From Botryococcus braunii (taxonomy: Eukaryota > Chlorophyta > Trebouxiophyceae), in NCBI GenBank assembly GCA_002005505.1, contig MVGU01001250.1, positions 78,501 to 142,500 of the forward strand: a stretch of 64,000 nucleotides of DNA. The letters are read 5' to 3'. The stretch's first letter is position 1, and each line of letters opens with the position of its first letter. A model generated the notes under the pieces. That model was not told the DNA's origin and made no database searches. It was given only the letters and a program-made list of their open reading frames with translations. Made by a program: the position numbers and the translations under genes. Shown piece after piece: positions 35,997 through 62,100 of the stretch.

Positions 35997-36802
35997 TGGG
36001 CATGCATGCTCCTTGCGGCAAGCCACCGGTGGCACCGGAAAGACTACCACACGTACATGCACGAACAGCGTTGCAGTAGCACGTGTATGCATAGCGGTAT
36101 ATATACATAAAACCCTGATCAGTCATGACCAATTAACTGGAATCAATTTGTGAGACACGTTACTCACTGTTAACACCATAAGCTGCTACCATGCTCATGC
36201 ATCTCGTGATAATGAGCTACTGGCCGTGAAGCAACTCGGGCTCCCGTCCATGGACCCATTCGGCTGAAGATTCAGGGTGCTTTAGAACTTGGGGGCACTG
36301 TATGCTGCCTTACAAGTTCTGCCTTGATCATTGGAGAACTACCTTGTATACAGTTCTCCAAAGTTAGCTAGAGGATCTGTAGCTATATAGCTCTCAGAGC
36401 TGTACATGTAGAGGCTCTCTCATTGGCGAGATCCTGGACACTGCTTGCAATGAGCCAATTGGCTCAGGAGGCCGTGTGCTGTCACAGTAAGTATGCCAGC
36501 CCATAACCTTCCGAAAAACATCGCCATGCGAGCGCATGTACACGTTTCTGAGGACGTTCTGAGAATCCCACTGCGACAAAAGATCTGTCTAGAAGTTGAG
36601 GCTGAGGCTGACTCAGCAGCACTGTCGGGCCGGAACGAAGCGGCTATATAGCGTCTTAGCTAAGATGCCAGGGCTGATGTCAGGCGGTAGGGCCAGTCGA
36701 CGCTGGACAGGTTCTAAAGTGTTTCCATGGGGACAGTGCACGTGTACACATGCCATGCGAATGCATGCAGGCACGGGCTGTAAATCTGCAGACGTGGCTC
36801 CT

Positions 36803-36840
36803 GTATGCTATAGCATACATCAGGGTTAGCTAACCCTGAT
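36803..36840. repeat. Two adjacent perfect palindromes
   Basis: GTATGCTATAGCATAC (16 bp) is followed at once by ATCAGGGTTAGCTAACCCTGAT in two halves (22 bp). Confidence 0.8.
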
Positions 36841-37306
36841 AGTAGCTGTGATTTGCGCGGAAACCATATACGAATGAATGTCTCGAAATGCGTTCCCTGC
36901 AACTTCTGACCCAAATGCAATGCACACCATACGTATTGTTTGCAAACATACGTATTATGACTTGCAAAAATTCAATTGAATCAATATGTACGGACAGATG
37001 GGTTTTAAACATATATGGGTTGAATTGCATATTCAACCCATACGTATATATACATATGGGTTGAATTGCATACGGGGTCTCAGACCTTGCAGGGACGCGT
37101 GTTGAGACATTGCCTCTCTTGCCTCATAAATGCATATATACATACGTATGTCCTAATTAGGTCCTCATGAACATATGCATATGATCTAACTACACATATA
37201 AACTTCTCCAGCATAGCACGAGTAAAAAAAGTAACATGGAATCCAGAAGTAAATTCATCTATACTAGTACTGTTATCCGAAGAAGGCCTTGTTCAGTTAC
37301 ATAACA

Positions 37307-37338
37307 GGATGCTACGAGTTACGTAACTCGTAGCATCC
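37307..37338. repeat. 32-bp perfect palindrome
   Basis: GGATGCTACGAGTTAC is followed directly by its exact reverse complement, about 60 bp from a long (TA)n tract. Confidence 0.9.
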
Positions 37339-37394
37339 GTATACGTCGCTCAGTATGGCTTTAGTGTAGGCCAAAGTATGGTACTCTGACAATA

Positions 37395-37592
<198 letters not shown>

Positions 37593-40067
37593 TATACAAA
37601 GCAAAACGTAAATAATCAAAATAAATTCTAACGAGCGATGGCCTTCATGTGATTGTGTAAACAGGGTCATCTGGAAGTTGTCTATAGACGTCTGTGATTT
37701 CGTACGTCGACGTGCGAAATTATGCTATTGCCAGCAGCAGCACTTGCGCACAGAATGGGATTTCATAGACAACTGAAGACCCAGAATAATTCGTGCCTAG
37801 CATTCGTTGGGCTCAAGTGGCGTGTGTACACACGTACTGGATTGCTCCAGATCCGACCCATAATAGCATACCGTACCGAATACCTTTTGAACGTCAGCAC
37901 AATGTACTGTCAACGGCTTAGGGGACCAGACATCACGTTTCAGCACCGTGAACTTCACAAAATAATGGCCAAGCTTGTCCCGCACCACTCCCAGATGTGG
38001 ACGTCTAGAGATCACGTGATCTTCTCTGTACGGTGGTGACCTTCTCTGCAGAGGAAAAAGGCACATATGTAGAGACACATCTGCCCTTTGCAGGACACAA
38101 CACACGCATGCCGGAGCCCGCAATCGAGTCTCCAGCAATCCCCCACGTCCACTACGCCGTCCCTCATTTAGCAAACGGTTATAATCTTTTATACTAATTA
38201 AACAACCCGTGATGACTAAACAAAAGCTCCAAACATTTTCTACTGTCTTCCTGACCTAGATCTGGGACCAACAGGAAGCACCCCAATCCATTTTGACCGC
38301 CCGGCCCCGGCCCGTTGCCCGGTCACGCACCCAGCGACCCTGGTGATGCGTAATTCGTGGCTGCAGGACCACGTGGCCCCCTGACATGCCCCTACCTGTG
38401 GAAAGGATTCCACCCCTCAGACATGAGCTGTGCCTGCCAGAGGCATCCCCAGCACACGGCCCGTGCAGCTACCAAAGCCCACATGCCGCCTGCCCATCGC
38501 CCGCCCGCTAACTGCGTCATGCAAGAGCGCTCCGCCCAGCGTCGTCTGCCCATGCAGCCACCGCCACGGGCAGAAAAACATGCAACGATCGGATTTAACA
38601 CAGATCTTTGTATCGGGTGCACCACGTGGTGTGCACAAATGATACAAGATACATGCATGCCACACCTGCGTCAAACCAACATGCTCGGCCCCGGACCTGC
38701 CATGCGATATCGCCACACATTCACGACCGGGCAGCCGCAAGCCTTCTACATCCACCGCCAACCGTGTCGAGGCCTTCCCGCTCCCCTCTAATCTTATTTC
38801 AGAGATTAATCCACTGCCCAGAGGAGACCGCCGAACCCTCTCCCCAAACCTGGACTCTCGCTCCTCCACCGCGTCCATTCCCACATTAACGGGAGCAGGC
38901 CTTTACATCAGGTACCGTCTCCTCGTGGCAATTCCCCATACAAAGCGCGCTGGCCAGCAAGGAATTTGCAAGGGGTGCATGTACGCAATTACAAACCTTG
39001 TGGGCAGCCCTCGGAGGTGGGCTCTCGAACCAGGAAATAATTGTATGGCGTCCCCTTATGACACGCCAAAAAGCGGACCTCCGCTTTTCCGCCGGGTCCC
39101 ATATGCATAGACAGTTTCAAGATCCAGTTCAGGGACCCACTATGCTGGCTATCTTTCTATTGGGCCCGTTTACTGAAGCTATGCTCAGCCCTGCGGGATC
39201 TGGCCACTGTGTGAAGCTATATCTGGCCGCGTTAGTCTCTTCTAGTTTTGCTACCCATCAGGAGCTCCAAAGTTTCCTATCCCCAATTTTGGCAACCTCC
39301 CACACCCCAATGAGAGCGTAGGATGAATTAAAACCTTCAGCAATACCAGTTCTTTTTTGGGAGAAACTTACTTTGATCGCATTACAACATGCAGCTGCCC
39401 AGATGTCTGCATAACCTGCAGGGCCGAGATGTCTGCAGAACACATGGACCCACACATGGCGATCATAACTAGTACCATATAACCATAACCAGTACCAGTA
39501 TAACAGTATATCTAGCACCAGTATATGTACATATTAATATGCAAAATGCATGTATGGGTCAGATGCATATACGTAGTCGTTCATGATGATGATTGTAATG
39601 ACTTAGGTAATCGATTACCTTATCCTGCCCCCCCCCCCCCCACAGACAGTCATATACATGTGCTAGTATTATTGCATGTATAGAACTTGCAATGTGTAAT
39701 ATTTGTTCCAGTACTAGTTCATGCATAAGTCCCTACTAGTCCAGCACACGCGTGCTGCTTCTTTGACAAACATAGCAAGAGCATCCGGATGTTGGGATCC
39801 CAACATCAGTGGACAACGACTCGATCGTAATAGTTACATTTCCTATTTCGGAAACGTTGTTTGAGCTTTCAAGAGGAATTTCCGCATAGTCTGATGTTGC
39901 TCCTTAAAAGAACGGGATCATGAATCTACAAAATTAGTAGAAGGACCCTTTTGAATTGAAAGACCAGCCTTTTGTACTTCTATAAATGATATAGCAGAAC
40001 TTTGCAAGCCTTAGCATGAGCAGTATTTTGTAATCAGCAGTCTACGCTTCTATATTCACGGAGCTGC

Positions 40068-49255
<9,188 letters not shown>

Positions 49256-50034
49256 CGTGGTGTTGTTGATCTACCCACTTATCGGCATGGGTTACAAGTT
49301 CGGATACCCCGTCCTGTAGCATGCGCTATTGAAGAGAAGGCTTCCAAACTCAAAAAGAAGGCTCAGACTCAGTTTGACGTCCTCATGCCTCACATCCGTT
49401 CAATTTGGGTATTGTTTCGAAATTTCGGCATTTCAGGAGTATCATATGTTCCAGTCAACCCCTGGTTCAGGTCTTTCGTTCGTGGCGAATGCGACTCGAT
49501 CCAGCTGAATCCTTAGTGTACAAGAAAATAGGTCTGATTTGTCTTATAAACATGTACCAGCGTAAAGGTCGCCGAGATTGCAAGGTCACCGACATTATGA
49601 GTCATATTGGGGCTTGAGTCATAATGTGCCGTGAGCTATTGTGGAGCAAGCTGTCGAATTTTTGTATATCAGGAGCTCCTCCAGGGATTTGATAAAATCG
49701 CCTGACGAGGATCCGACGACGGCATGACGCGTGCGGACGCGCAAGTGTTCAAGCAGTTACGTTGCTAAACCCCACGTGACTCTTCTCGAGATCGCAGATA
49801 TTGCCAGAGCGTCTTACTGTTTTTCGACCGATGCCAACTATCGAGTGGATCCTGGTTCGTCTAGGGACGCCGTGGCCTCTTTTAACTCTACTTGAATGCA
49901 ATGAACTGACGTAAATAGGGGCGAGAGGCAGGTGTGGGTTAAATTGAGTCGTCAGGGCGGTTTCGACAGATGCTGTCCCGACCTAGAGTGTAGGTGCTAG
50001 TTTCAAGTATCCACACCGTGGGTTTCTCGAGTAT
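49256..50034. other. Divergent intergenic region between P4 and the F-box exon
   Basis: P4 runs left and the F-box exon runs right, so this 0.78 kb should hold both promoters. No clear TATA box or conserved element was found. Confidence 0.5.
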
Positions 50035-50346
50035 ATGACTGATACCATGTTGGAATGTCGCCCTGAATCGACTTCTTGCGGTGGAGAGAAAGTCTCCGAC
50101 TGCGTCCTTCCACTGTCGCCGTCAAAGCGTCATGCAACGAACAGCACCGAAACATGCTTGGCTCGTTTTTGCTCAAAAGCGTGTAATACTCTATGGCATT
50201 GCCGATTTAACGGACGGGCAGTCGATGGCATGGGAGAAGTGACCTCCTTTGCGCCGTGGAGCGACCTGCCCGAGCTGATTTTGTCACATATATTTCTGTT
50301 ACTGGATCTCTCCATGGAGGATTGGGATGAGCAGAAGAGGTTTCAG
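50035..50346 (+). CDS. F-box-like first exon, possibly the N terminus of the Tubby-like gene
   Basis: An ATG at 50035 opens 104 codons ending at a good donor (CAG, then GTAATG), phase 0. Near its end is WSDLPELILSHIFLLL followed by MEDWDEQKRF, which fits the first two-thirds of an F-box (W..LP.E.L..I...L). The expected second part (VC..W) would lie in a following exon that I could not find in the repeat-rich DNA to 53.4 kb. Plant Tubby-like proteins join an N-terminal F-box to a C-terminal Tubby domain. The phase is compatible with the first Tubby exon at 53438, so one gene is plausible. It could equally be a separate F-box gene. An alternative start is the ATG at 50047. Confidence 0.5.
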
Positions 50347-51016
50347 GTAATGGCAACTTCACAAGAGACTGTAGTTGCTCCGAGAACGTGCATTCCGGAT
50401 CAGGGTTCTGCGTGTCGGGGGAATGAATTTTTCGAATGTCTCAAGTTACTAATCATGTATACCTTTGGATTAATGATATTTGATATGCACATTGCTTGCA
50501 AAACATTGTTTGGTAGATGGTCGAAAATTGTGGTTACAGAGGGTCCGGCGTATGAATATAAGTTGAGGCTGAAGGTTGCACAGCAATTGCTTCTCTTCTA
50601 TCTGCCGGTCAATTTGACACGCTTTACTGCATTTTGCCGCACATGCCAGAGCTCACCATTGCAACAACGGATGTGTTTTGTCAATTGGACGGCCGGGATC
50701 ATTCAGCGTCAGCACTGATAAGCCGTACTTGCAAGGGGAGATCGAGGGGACAACATGGGGATGCTTATAGTTTTCATGGTTGATAAAACTCACAGGAAAT
50801 AGTATGTTGTCGTCAAGCAGCATTTCCAACGTCTTTCTGACAGTAGTGATTGCATGGGGGAACATCTGCTCCGAGAAGGAGACATTTTCCAGACGAAGCA
50901 ATCTCCTGTAAGAGAGAACTTCCTGTAGTTGTGTGCTGATCTAATATGGCTAAAGGTTGCATACTAGCCACCAGATGTTTGAGTTTGAGGCATCGGTTGC
51001 CCCCCCCCCCCTCCCC

Positions 51017-51365
<349 letters not shown>

Positions 51366-51524
51366 ATGATGCCCTCCTAACTTGCCTGAAGACCCACATC
51401 CCCTTTGACCCACCAAATGTGGAGTTCCTGGCCACTTAAACGCCACGTAGGTATTATGCATGCATTCGCGTGCATATATGTGTGCGTGGGAGCCCGAGCC
51501 CGCACCCGCCCGCGTGCGCGCGCC

Positions 51525-51525
51525 C

Positions 51526-51620
<95 letters not shown>
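51525..51620. repeat. (GT)n microsatellite
   Basis: About 46 GT units after a GC-rich tract. Confidence 0.95.
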
Positions 51621-52069
51621 TGTCTGTCTCTCTGTCTCTCTTGCTCCCCCCCCCCCCCGGTCGTCAACCCCCGCCCCTCCCTCATCACCCCTTGCGCCCG
51701 TCAAAGGAGTGTTAGCAGTCATCCGTCTCGCACTGCCAGGGGTCACATTTGCATTCCTGCTCCCCTGCTCCATTTGAGTGGATGACTTCTTGGGCAGACT
51801 ATCTTCAGCCTCATGGGCGTGAACCGGGAGTGGAGAGCATTGGGTAAAGCGATCTTCTTCTCCCAGCTGTGGGGATTGGCACCTTTCTACACACATCCCT
51901 TGCAGCTGCTGACGCTGGTCAGTGTCCTTTCTTCATAGCTTTGCTCCTCCATTCTTTTGTTCCTCCTTGGGTTTGCTCCTCCATTGTTTTGCTTTCCTGT
52001 GGTATTGCTCCTTGGTTTTCAATTTTCCACCTTTTTTCCGTGGTTTTGCTTTTCGGGCTGCCGTGGTGA

Positions 52070-52525
52070 TTATGGGTACGGGGAAGCAGGGTATTGGGAT
52101 GCAGTGGAGAGATGGGTGTGGGAATGCAATGCTGACTGTGGGTGTGGGGACTAAGGGTATGGGATGGCAGTGGTGACTAGGGCTATGTGGATGCACTATC
52201 GACTATGCGTATTGGGAAGCAAAGGTGACTAGGGGTTTGGGGAAGCAAACTCGACTATGGGTATGGGGATGCAGTGGTTACTGTGGACATGGGGATGCAG
52301 TGCTGACTATGGGTATGGGGCGCAGTGGTGATTTTGTATGGGGATGCAGTGCTGACTACGGGTATCGGAAATCAAAGGTGACTAGGGATATACGGAAGCA
52401 AAGTCGACTAGGGGTATGGGGATGCTGTAGCGACTACGGGTATGGGGATGCACTGTTGACTATGGGTATTGGAAAGCAAAGGTGACTAGGGGTATGGGGA
52501 AGCAAAGGTGACTAGGGGTATGCGG
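52070..52525. repeat. Short degenerate tandem repeats (TATGGGTATGGGGATGC)
   Basis: Units of about 25-30 bp made of GACTATGGGTATGGGGATGC and variants, in the stretch between the F-box exon and the Tubby exons. Confidence 0.6.
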
Positions 52526-52854
52526 ATGTTACACAATTTTGTAGAGCAGCGGAGAGGGGAAGGGACGGGGGAAGGGAGGGGTGGAGGGAGGGGAGGCTGA
52601 GCCAGTTATGATATCGAGATGGAGGGGGGAGACGGAGCGAGGGAAGGAGGGAGGCGAGTGCAGTTTTAAATCATATGTGTGGTACTTGAAGTTCATGTGG
52701 AGAAGAAGGTCAGGTGAACAGATGGGAGGGGATGTGGCGGGGATTAGGGATGGAAGTAAGGGGGTTGGAGGGGGAAGAGTTCGGGTGGGTTGATGGGCAG
52801 GGATGGGCCGGAAAAGGGGAGGGGGGGAGACAGGGAGGGAGGGGGAGAGACAGG

Positions 52855-52984
<130 letters not shown>

Positions 52985-53049
52985 GGTGGGGGGGAGGGGG
53001 GAAGAGTGTGTGTGCCAGAGGGGGGAAAGAAGGGAAATACACACATTGC

Positions 53050-53175
53050 CGGTTGGCCCAAATGTGTGGACATGTGCCAGGCGTACAAATGTACGAATCT
53101 TTGGGCATGTGCCAGGTGTCCAAATGTACAAATGTGTGGACATGTACCAGGCATACGTATATCCAAATGTACGTG
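53050..53175. repeat. CCAAATGTGTGGACATGTGC repeats, about four copies
   Basis: Short tandem units of roughly 30-36 bp (CCAAATGTRYGGACATGTRC, then CAGGCGTACAAATGT) sit between two long microsatellites. Confidence 0.55.
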
Positions 53176-53204
53176 CCAGGAGAGAGCGAAGGGAGAGGGC
53201 GCGC

Positions 53205-53338
<134 letters not shown>

Positions 53339-53437
53339 GTACCCGTGGGCCGCCTTCTAAAGGAGAGGGTGGGAGGGGGCCTGTGTGGGGCCTGAGAGTG
53401 TTGTTTAGTTACTTAAGAAGGGGCGGGGGGCGTGCAG

Positions 53438-57756
<4,319 letters not shown>

Positions 57757-57855
57757 TACCAACCCTGTGCAATACAGGCGGTACTCTCCAGCTTTGACCA
57801 GAAGGGGTCCCCCTATTTCCGCTGATACCCACCCGGTGCAGTACAGGCGGTACTG

Positions 57856-58760
57856 CCAGGAAGGGGTCCGGCCTGGTTCCCGCCGACTCTTGTCCGCTCT
57901 GTTTCTGGGGCGGGATTGGCCCCTTAAGGCTGTCTCCTCAATTTATTCCTGTTTCGAGTGGGAGGGGGTCCGCCCGCGCCTGCGTCTGCCGATTCTTGTA
58001 CACTCTCCATGACTGGAAGGGATTTACCCCTTTCTCTTCTGAATCTACTCCACTTTTCAAAAGGAAAGTGTTCCGGTCGCCTCTTGATGAAATATGTTCA
58101 CTCTCTTAATGGGAGGGATTCACCCCTTTCTCTCAAAATCCGTTCCATTTTTGAGTGAAGAGGGGTCGCCCTGCTCCTGTTGACCTGGGTCCATTTTTCG
58201 ACTCGCAGGAATTTGCCCCTTTTTGGTGAGTCCAATCCACTTCTGAGTGGAGGAGGGGGGGGGGTTGTTCCTTGTAACCCTAGTCCACTTTTTTCTGGGA
58301 GGGATTGACGCCTCCAAAGAAATTCCTAGCGAATCAAATCCACTTTTTGAGCGGAGGAGGGGGGGCGCCTGTTGCTGTGGAGCCTGCTTCATCATAAGGA
58401 GTGGAAGGGGTCGTCCTCTTTACTCCTCAATCTTTGTGTCCTCTGCTTCTGGGGAGGGCGGGGCCTGGTTTCCGCTGGGTCCAGTCCGCTTTTGATTTGC
58501 AAATGGCCTTCTGGTTTCCCGCCACCGGGTCCACTTTTGAGTTGGCGGGGAGCATCCTGTTCTTGCTGTAATTCCTCCACGTTTGCTTTGATCGGTTCCT
58601 TCTGTGTCCCCTCAGGCGTGTCCACTAAAAATAGTGTGCTGATGGTTAGCTTAGGGGGGTTGTGCTGAATCTAGTCCAATTGTGATTGGAAAGGTCCGTC
58701 TGTTTTTCCTCAATCTTGTTCTCTCCTGGCTGGACGGAGCCGCCTGCTTATGCAGAATCC
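57856..58760. repeat. Degenerate tandem repeats downstream of the Tubby gene
   Basis: Diverged units of roughly 60-70 bp, each with a GGAGGGGTCCGCC-like part and a TCCACTTTTGAGTGG-like part. They look like decayed amplification of the same DNA that carries the Tubby 3' end. No gene is recognised here. Confidence 0.55.
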
Positions 58761-58799
58761 TGTCCAATTGGCCCAGGAAGGGTCGGCATGTTTCTGCTG

Positions 58800-59165
58800 T
58801 TTCTGCCATCCTCCGGAGTGGCATATTCATTTGCCAACTGAATGGATAATGGAGCGCAAAGTCATTCTGCTGTCTGAATGGGTGATGGGATGCAAAGTCA
58901 TTTCTCATCTGAATGGATCGTGAAGCACGAAGCCATCTGCGATCTGACTCGACTGTGTGGCGCGCAGCCATTTTGCAATCTAAATGGATGATGGGGGGAC
59001 GAAGTCATGTTGTGCAAAGAAAAGAACAAAGCTTCCATGACTTGAATGGATGATGGGGCGCGAAGCCATTCGCCATCCGAATGGATGACGGGGCGCGAAG
59101 TCATTTTGCAACTTAATGCATGCTGGGGTGCAAAGCCATCTAGCCATCTGAAAGAATGATGGGGG
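58800..59165. repeat. Degenerate minisatellite (about 46-50 bp unit)
   Basis: Repeated blocks of the form GAATGGATGATGGGGCGCGAAG followed by CCATTTTGCAATCT-like sequence, about seven copies. Confidence 0.6.
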
Positions 59166-62100
59166 CCGGGAGTGGGCGGGGTGGTTGTGGAATTAACGTG
59201 CGGGACGGCGCGGGTGGCTGTGGAGCCTGCCACTCTGAATTTGGCCATGTGCCTTACATGCACTTTGTACAGCTAAATTCTGCTTCAGGCTACTAGCTGG
59301 AGGCTGCAGCTGTTAGCTTGCAGCCACGTGCACACATGGCACGTGCCTTGTGGCAAGGGTGAGGATCTCTCAGGCCGTGGTGATGAGGTATATACCTCCA
59401 TGTATGGTGCCTGTTGCCAGGAAGATCCCCATCTTCCCGGTCGATGGGACTGGGAAAGAGGGGAGGCTCAAGCTGGAATTGATACTGCCGCTGCCCGAGG
59501 GGCAAAATTCTTTATATTTGGGCAAAATTTGATTGGTCTGGGATCACATGGCACTCAGTTGCTTCCCAGCCCATTTTGTTTTGTTTGGTGCAGGGTTGGG
59601 GGGGGGGGGGGGGGAGCGGGGGGCACCCCCTTATTATGCATATTTATGTACAGATTTCTGTCCACTTGTCTTTAAAGTATGCATATCTATTAGTATGCAT
59701 ATTTATTTGCAGATTTCTGTCCACTTGAAATTTACAAGCCTTGGATCTGGTTCGTCTAGCTCTGCAACTTACATTGCACAGGGCCACGGTTCCTGGCGTA
59801 TCTGCAAAGAGGGTGCAGTACGCTTCATTTGCATATATGCACGTATGGGGCCACTACACGCATGTGCATGCGCAGCCTGGACGTGGGGGATCGCCATGGC
59901 TGTGCCCTCTTATGCATGGGCATATGCACGTTACCCGTGTGGGGTTGTTTAGGTGCGTGCCATCATGCATATGCATGGAATTTCGAGAAGTTGGGGTTGT
60001 CAATTCGCAACGAGCCCAGGCTTGCAGGGGTGGGGTCGTGGACGTGTCCTAATGCCATTTTCTGGGACGCTAATGGCATTCCAGAGGAGAGGAGGTGCAG
60101 GAGAGAAGGCTTAGGAAACGTTGGCAGCAGAAATTTGAGAGACGACTTGAGAGTGGGGGTGGGGGGGAGTCTTAGGCAACACACACGTAAGAATTGGCGA
60201 GGCTTGGGCACTAACGTGTGCATGTACGAACATGCCCTTGCACATGTATGCATGGGAGGGCATTGGCAGTGCATGTGTCTGGGCACGAACATGCGCATCT
60301 AGACAGAAGTGCTTTGCCAGGACATGTGATCTCGGTGCAAAGGCTCTCGGGTGTACATGTCTGGTCTGGTGATTACCTCATTAGTCTGTACAGGAAAAGT
60401 GATCTTCGCAGGGATGTGCAGTGGCCAAAAAGGCTTGATCACCTTTGAAAACAAATGGTGGTCGGAAAGGCTTGATCATGTTCAGTAGAGATGGATCACG
60501 TGTGGAACGGCTCTGATCACGTGTTAAAAGTTGAGGGAGGCGAGAGGAGGAATTTGAGATCTTCTAAATACCAAGGAGAGAAGTCTTCTGGAGTCTTCCA
60601 CCCTTTTGAGGAAGCACTCTTGTGATGAAGTCCGAATCAGTCATGCTTCGGCAGGCTGCATACCGCAATGTTCATGTCACGCATTTGTACGGGGGCCTGG
60701 GGAGAGGGGAAAGGTTGGATCTCCACCCCCAGCATTGGACTCTCCCCATATCCAGGGAACTCTCTGGAGTCCTAGTTAGGCTTGTTTGCTTGAGTACGCG
60801 CATGGTTCCAAAAGCACCTCCATTGGAAGCTATTAAAGTTGTGTGCAGGAAGGCAGTGCAGGTGGTTCAAGAAGTCGTGCACAGGGTGGTTGTGACTGTG
60901 TACGATGACTTTCAGTGTAGTCGTCAGTAGTGTACACGTAGGTGGGAGGATAGAGGCCTGTATAGTATGTAGTCGGGAGAAATCGGGGAAAACTAGTAGG
61001 ATCTCTGTCCTGCATGTGAGTTCGTGTTTGTCTGGAGCCTGATCCATGTAGACACGGCATATCTGCTGTATGTCCTTTCATAGATGCATACAGGCCAACA
61101 CCTGTACACCTGTATACATTTGGTGGTATCTGGGTGGCTCGGGGACATGTGCACCCCACGTGGGGACATGTGCACATGTGTTACATGTCAGCATGATGTC
61201 GTGTTGAAGCCGGAGTATGTCCGGCTGGCAGATCCTGTATGGTCCACGGACAAGTACACCACAATACCCGACATGTGGACATGCTATCGTGTGCACCTCG
61301 TACATATCACGTCCATATGGTGTCACGCGCATCCCACATGATGTGCCACGTGGACGTATTTAGAAAGAAAAATCCCATTTCAACGTGGTCATGGCATATG
61401 TTTTCATATGCACGATACTTCAGTAACTGCTATAGCGGAGTGACTACTATAGTAAAGTCATTTTATGCATTCATGAATAAGCCAAGAAGCTGTAATCAAA
61501 GTCGACTGTATAGGGCGCTGTAGTAGTTTGGCGTCATTCAATATGTACGTAGTCAACAGGTTTGGTGCCGTTTTTGAAGAAGTTTGGCTTTCGACTGGTA
61601 TACAACCCCGCCCCGTGGGCAGCCACGTGGGCAGCAACGTGGGCCCAAAGGGATTATAATTATCTGAGGACGACTCCACTGTTTCTCTTGGCCCCTGCGG
61701 CTGCACAGTGAGTTCCTTATTGGCTTGGCTTTATGTAGCGGCCAATTCTGAAGGTGAGCCCACCGATGAATATCCCAAATCTGGGCCTTTTCCTATCCCA
61801 GCGGAAAGAGATGATGCGACGCCCATTTTGTGAGGTTGAAAAGGCCTGTTTAGTCCAGCATGCTAGACTAAACAGCTAAACATGCAAGACTAAGGCTTTC
61901 TAAAGCTTGTGCAAGCTTTAGTAAGCCTCAAGGACATAGCAAGGTGCAGCCAGTGAGGATGTTTTCACATACCCAGCTTCGTCAAGGGCCATTACAATGC
62001 CTGATGATCTGCGGTGTGATGTTGTGAAGGCCTGTACAGTGGTCTGGTGAAGTATCAGCACAGCGTAGCAAAAGCTGCGGCATTCGAGGAGGTCTGGAAT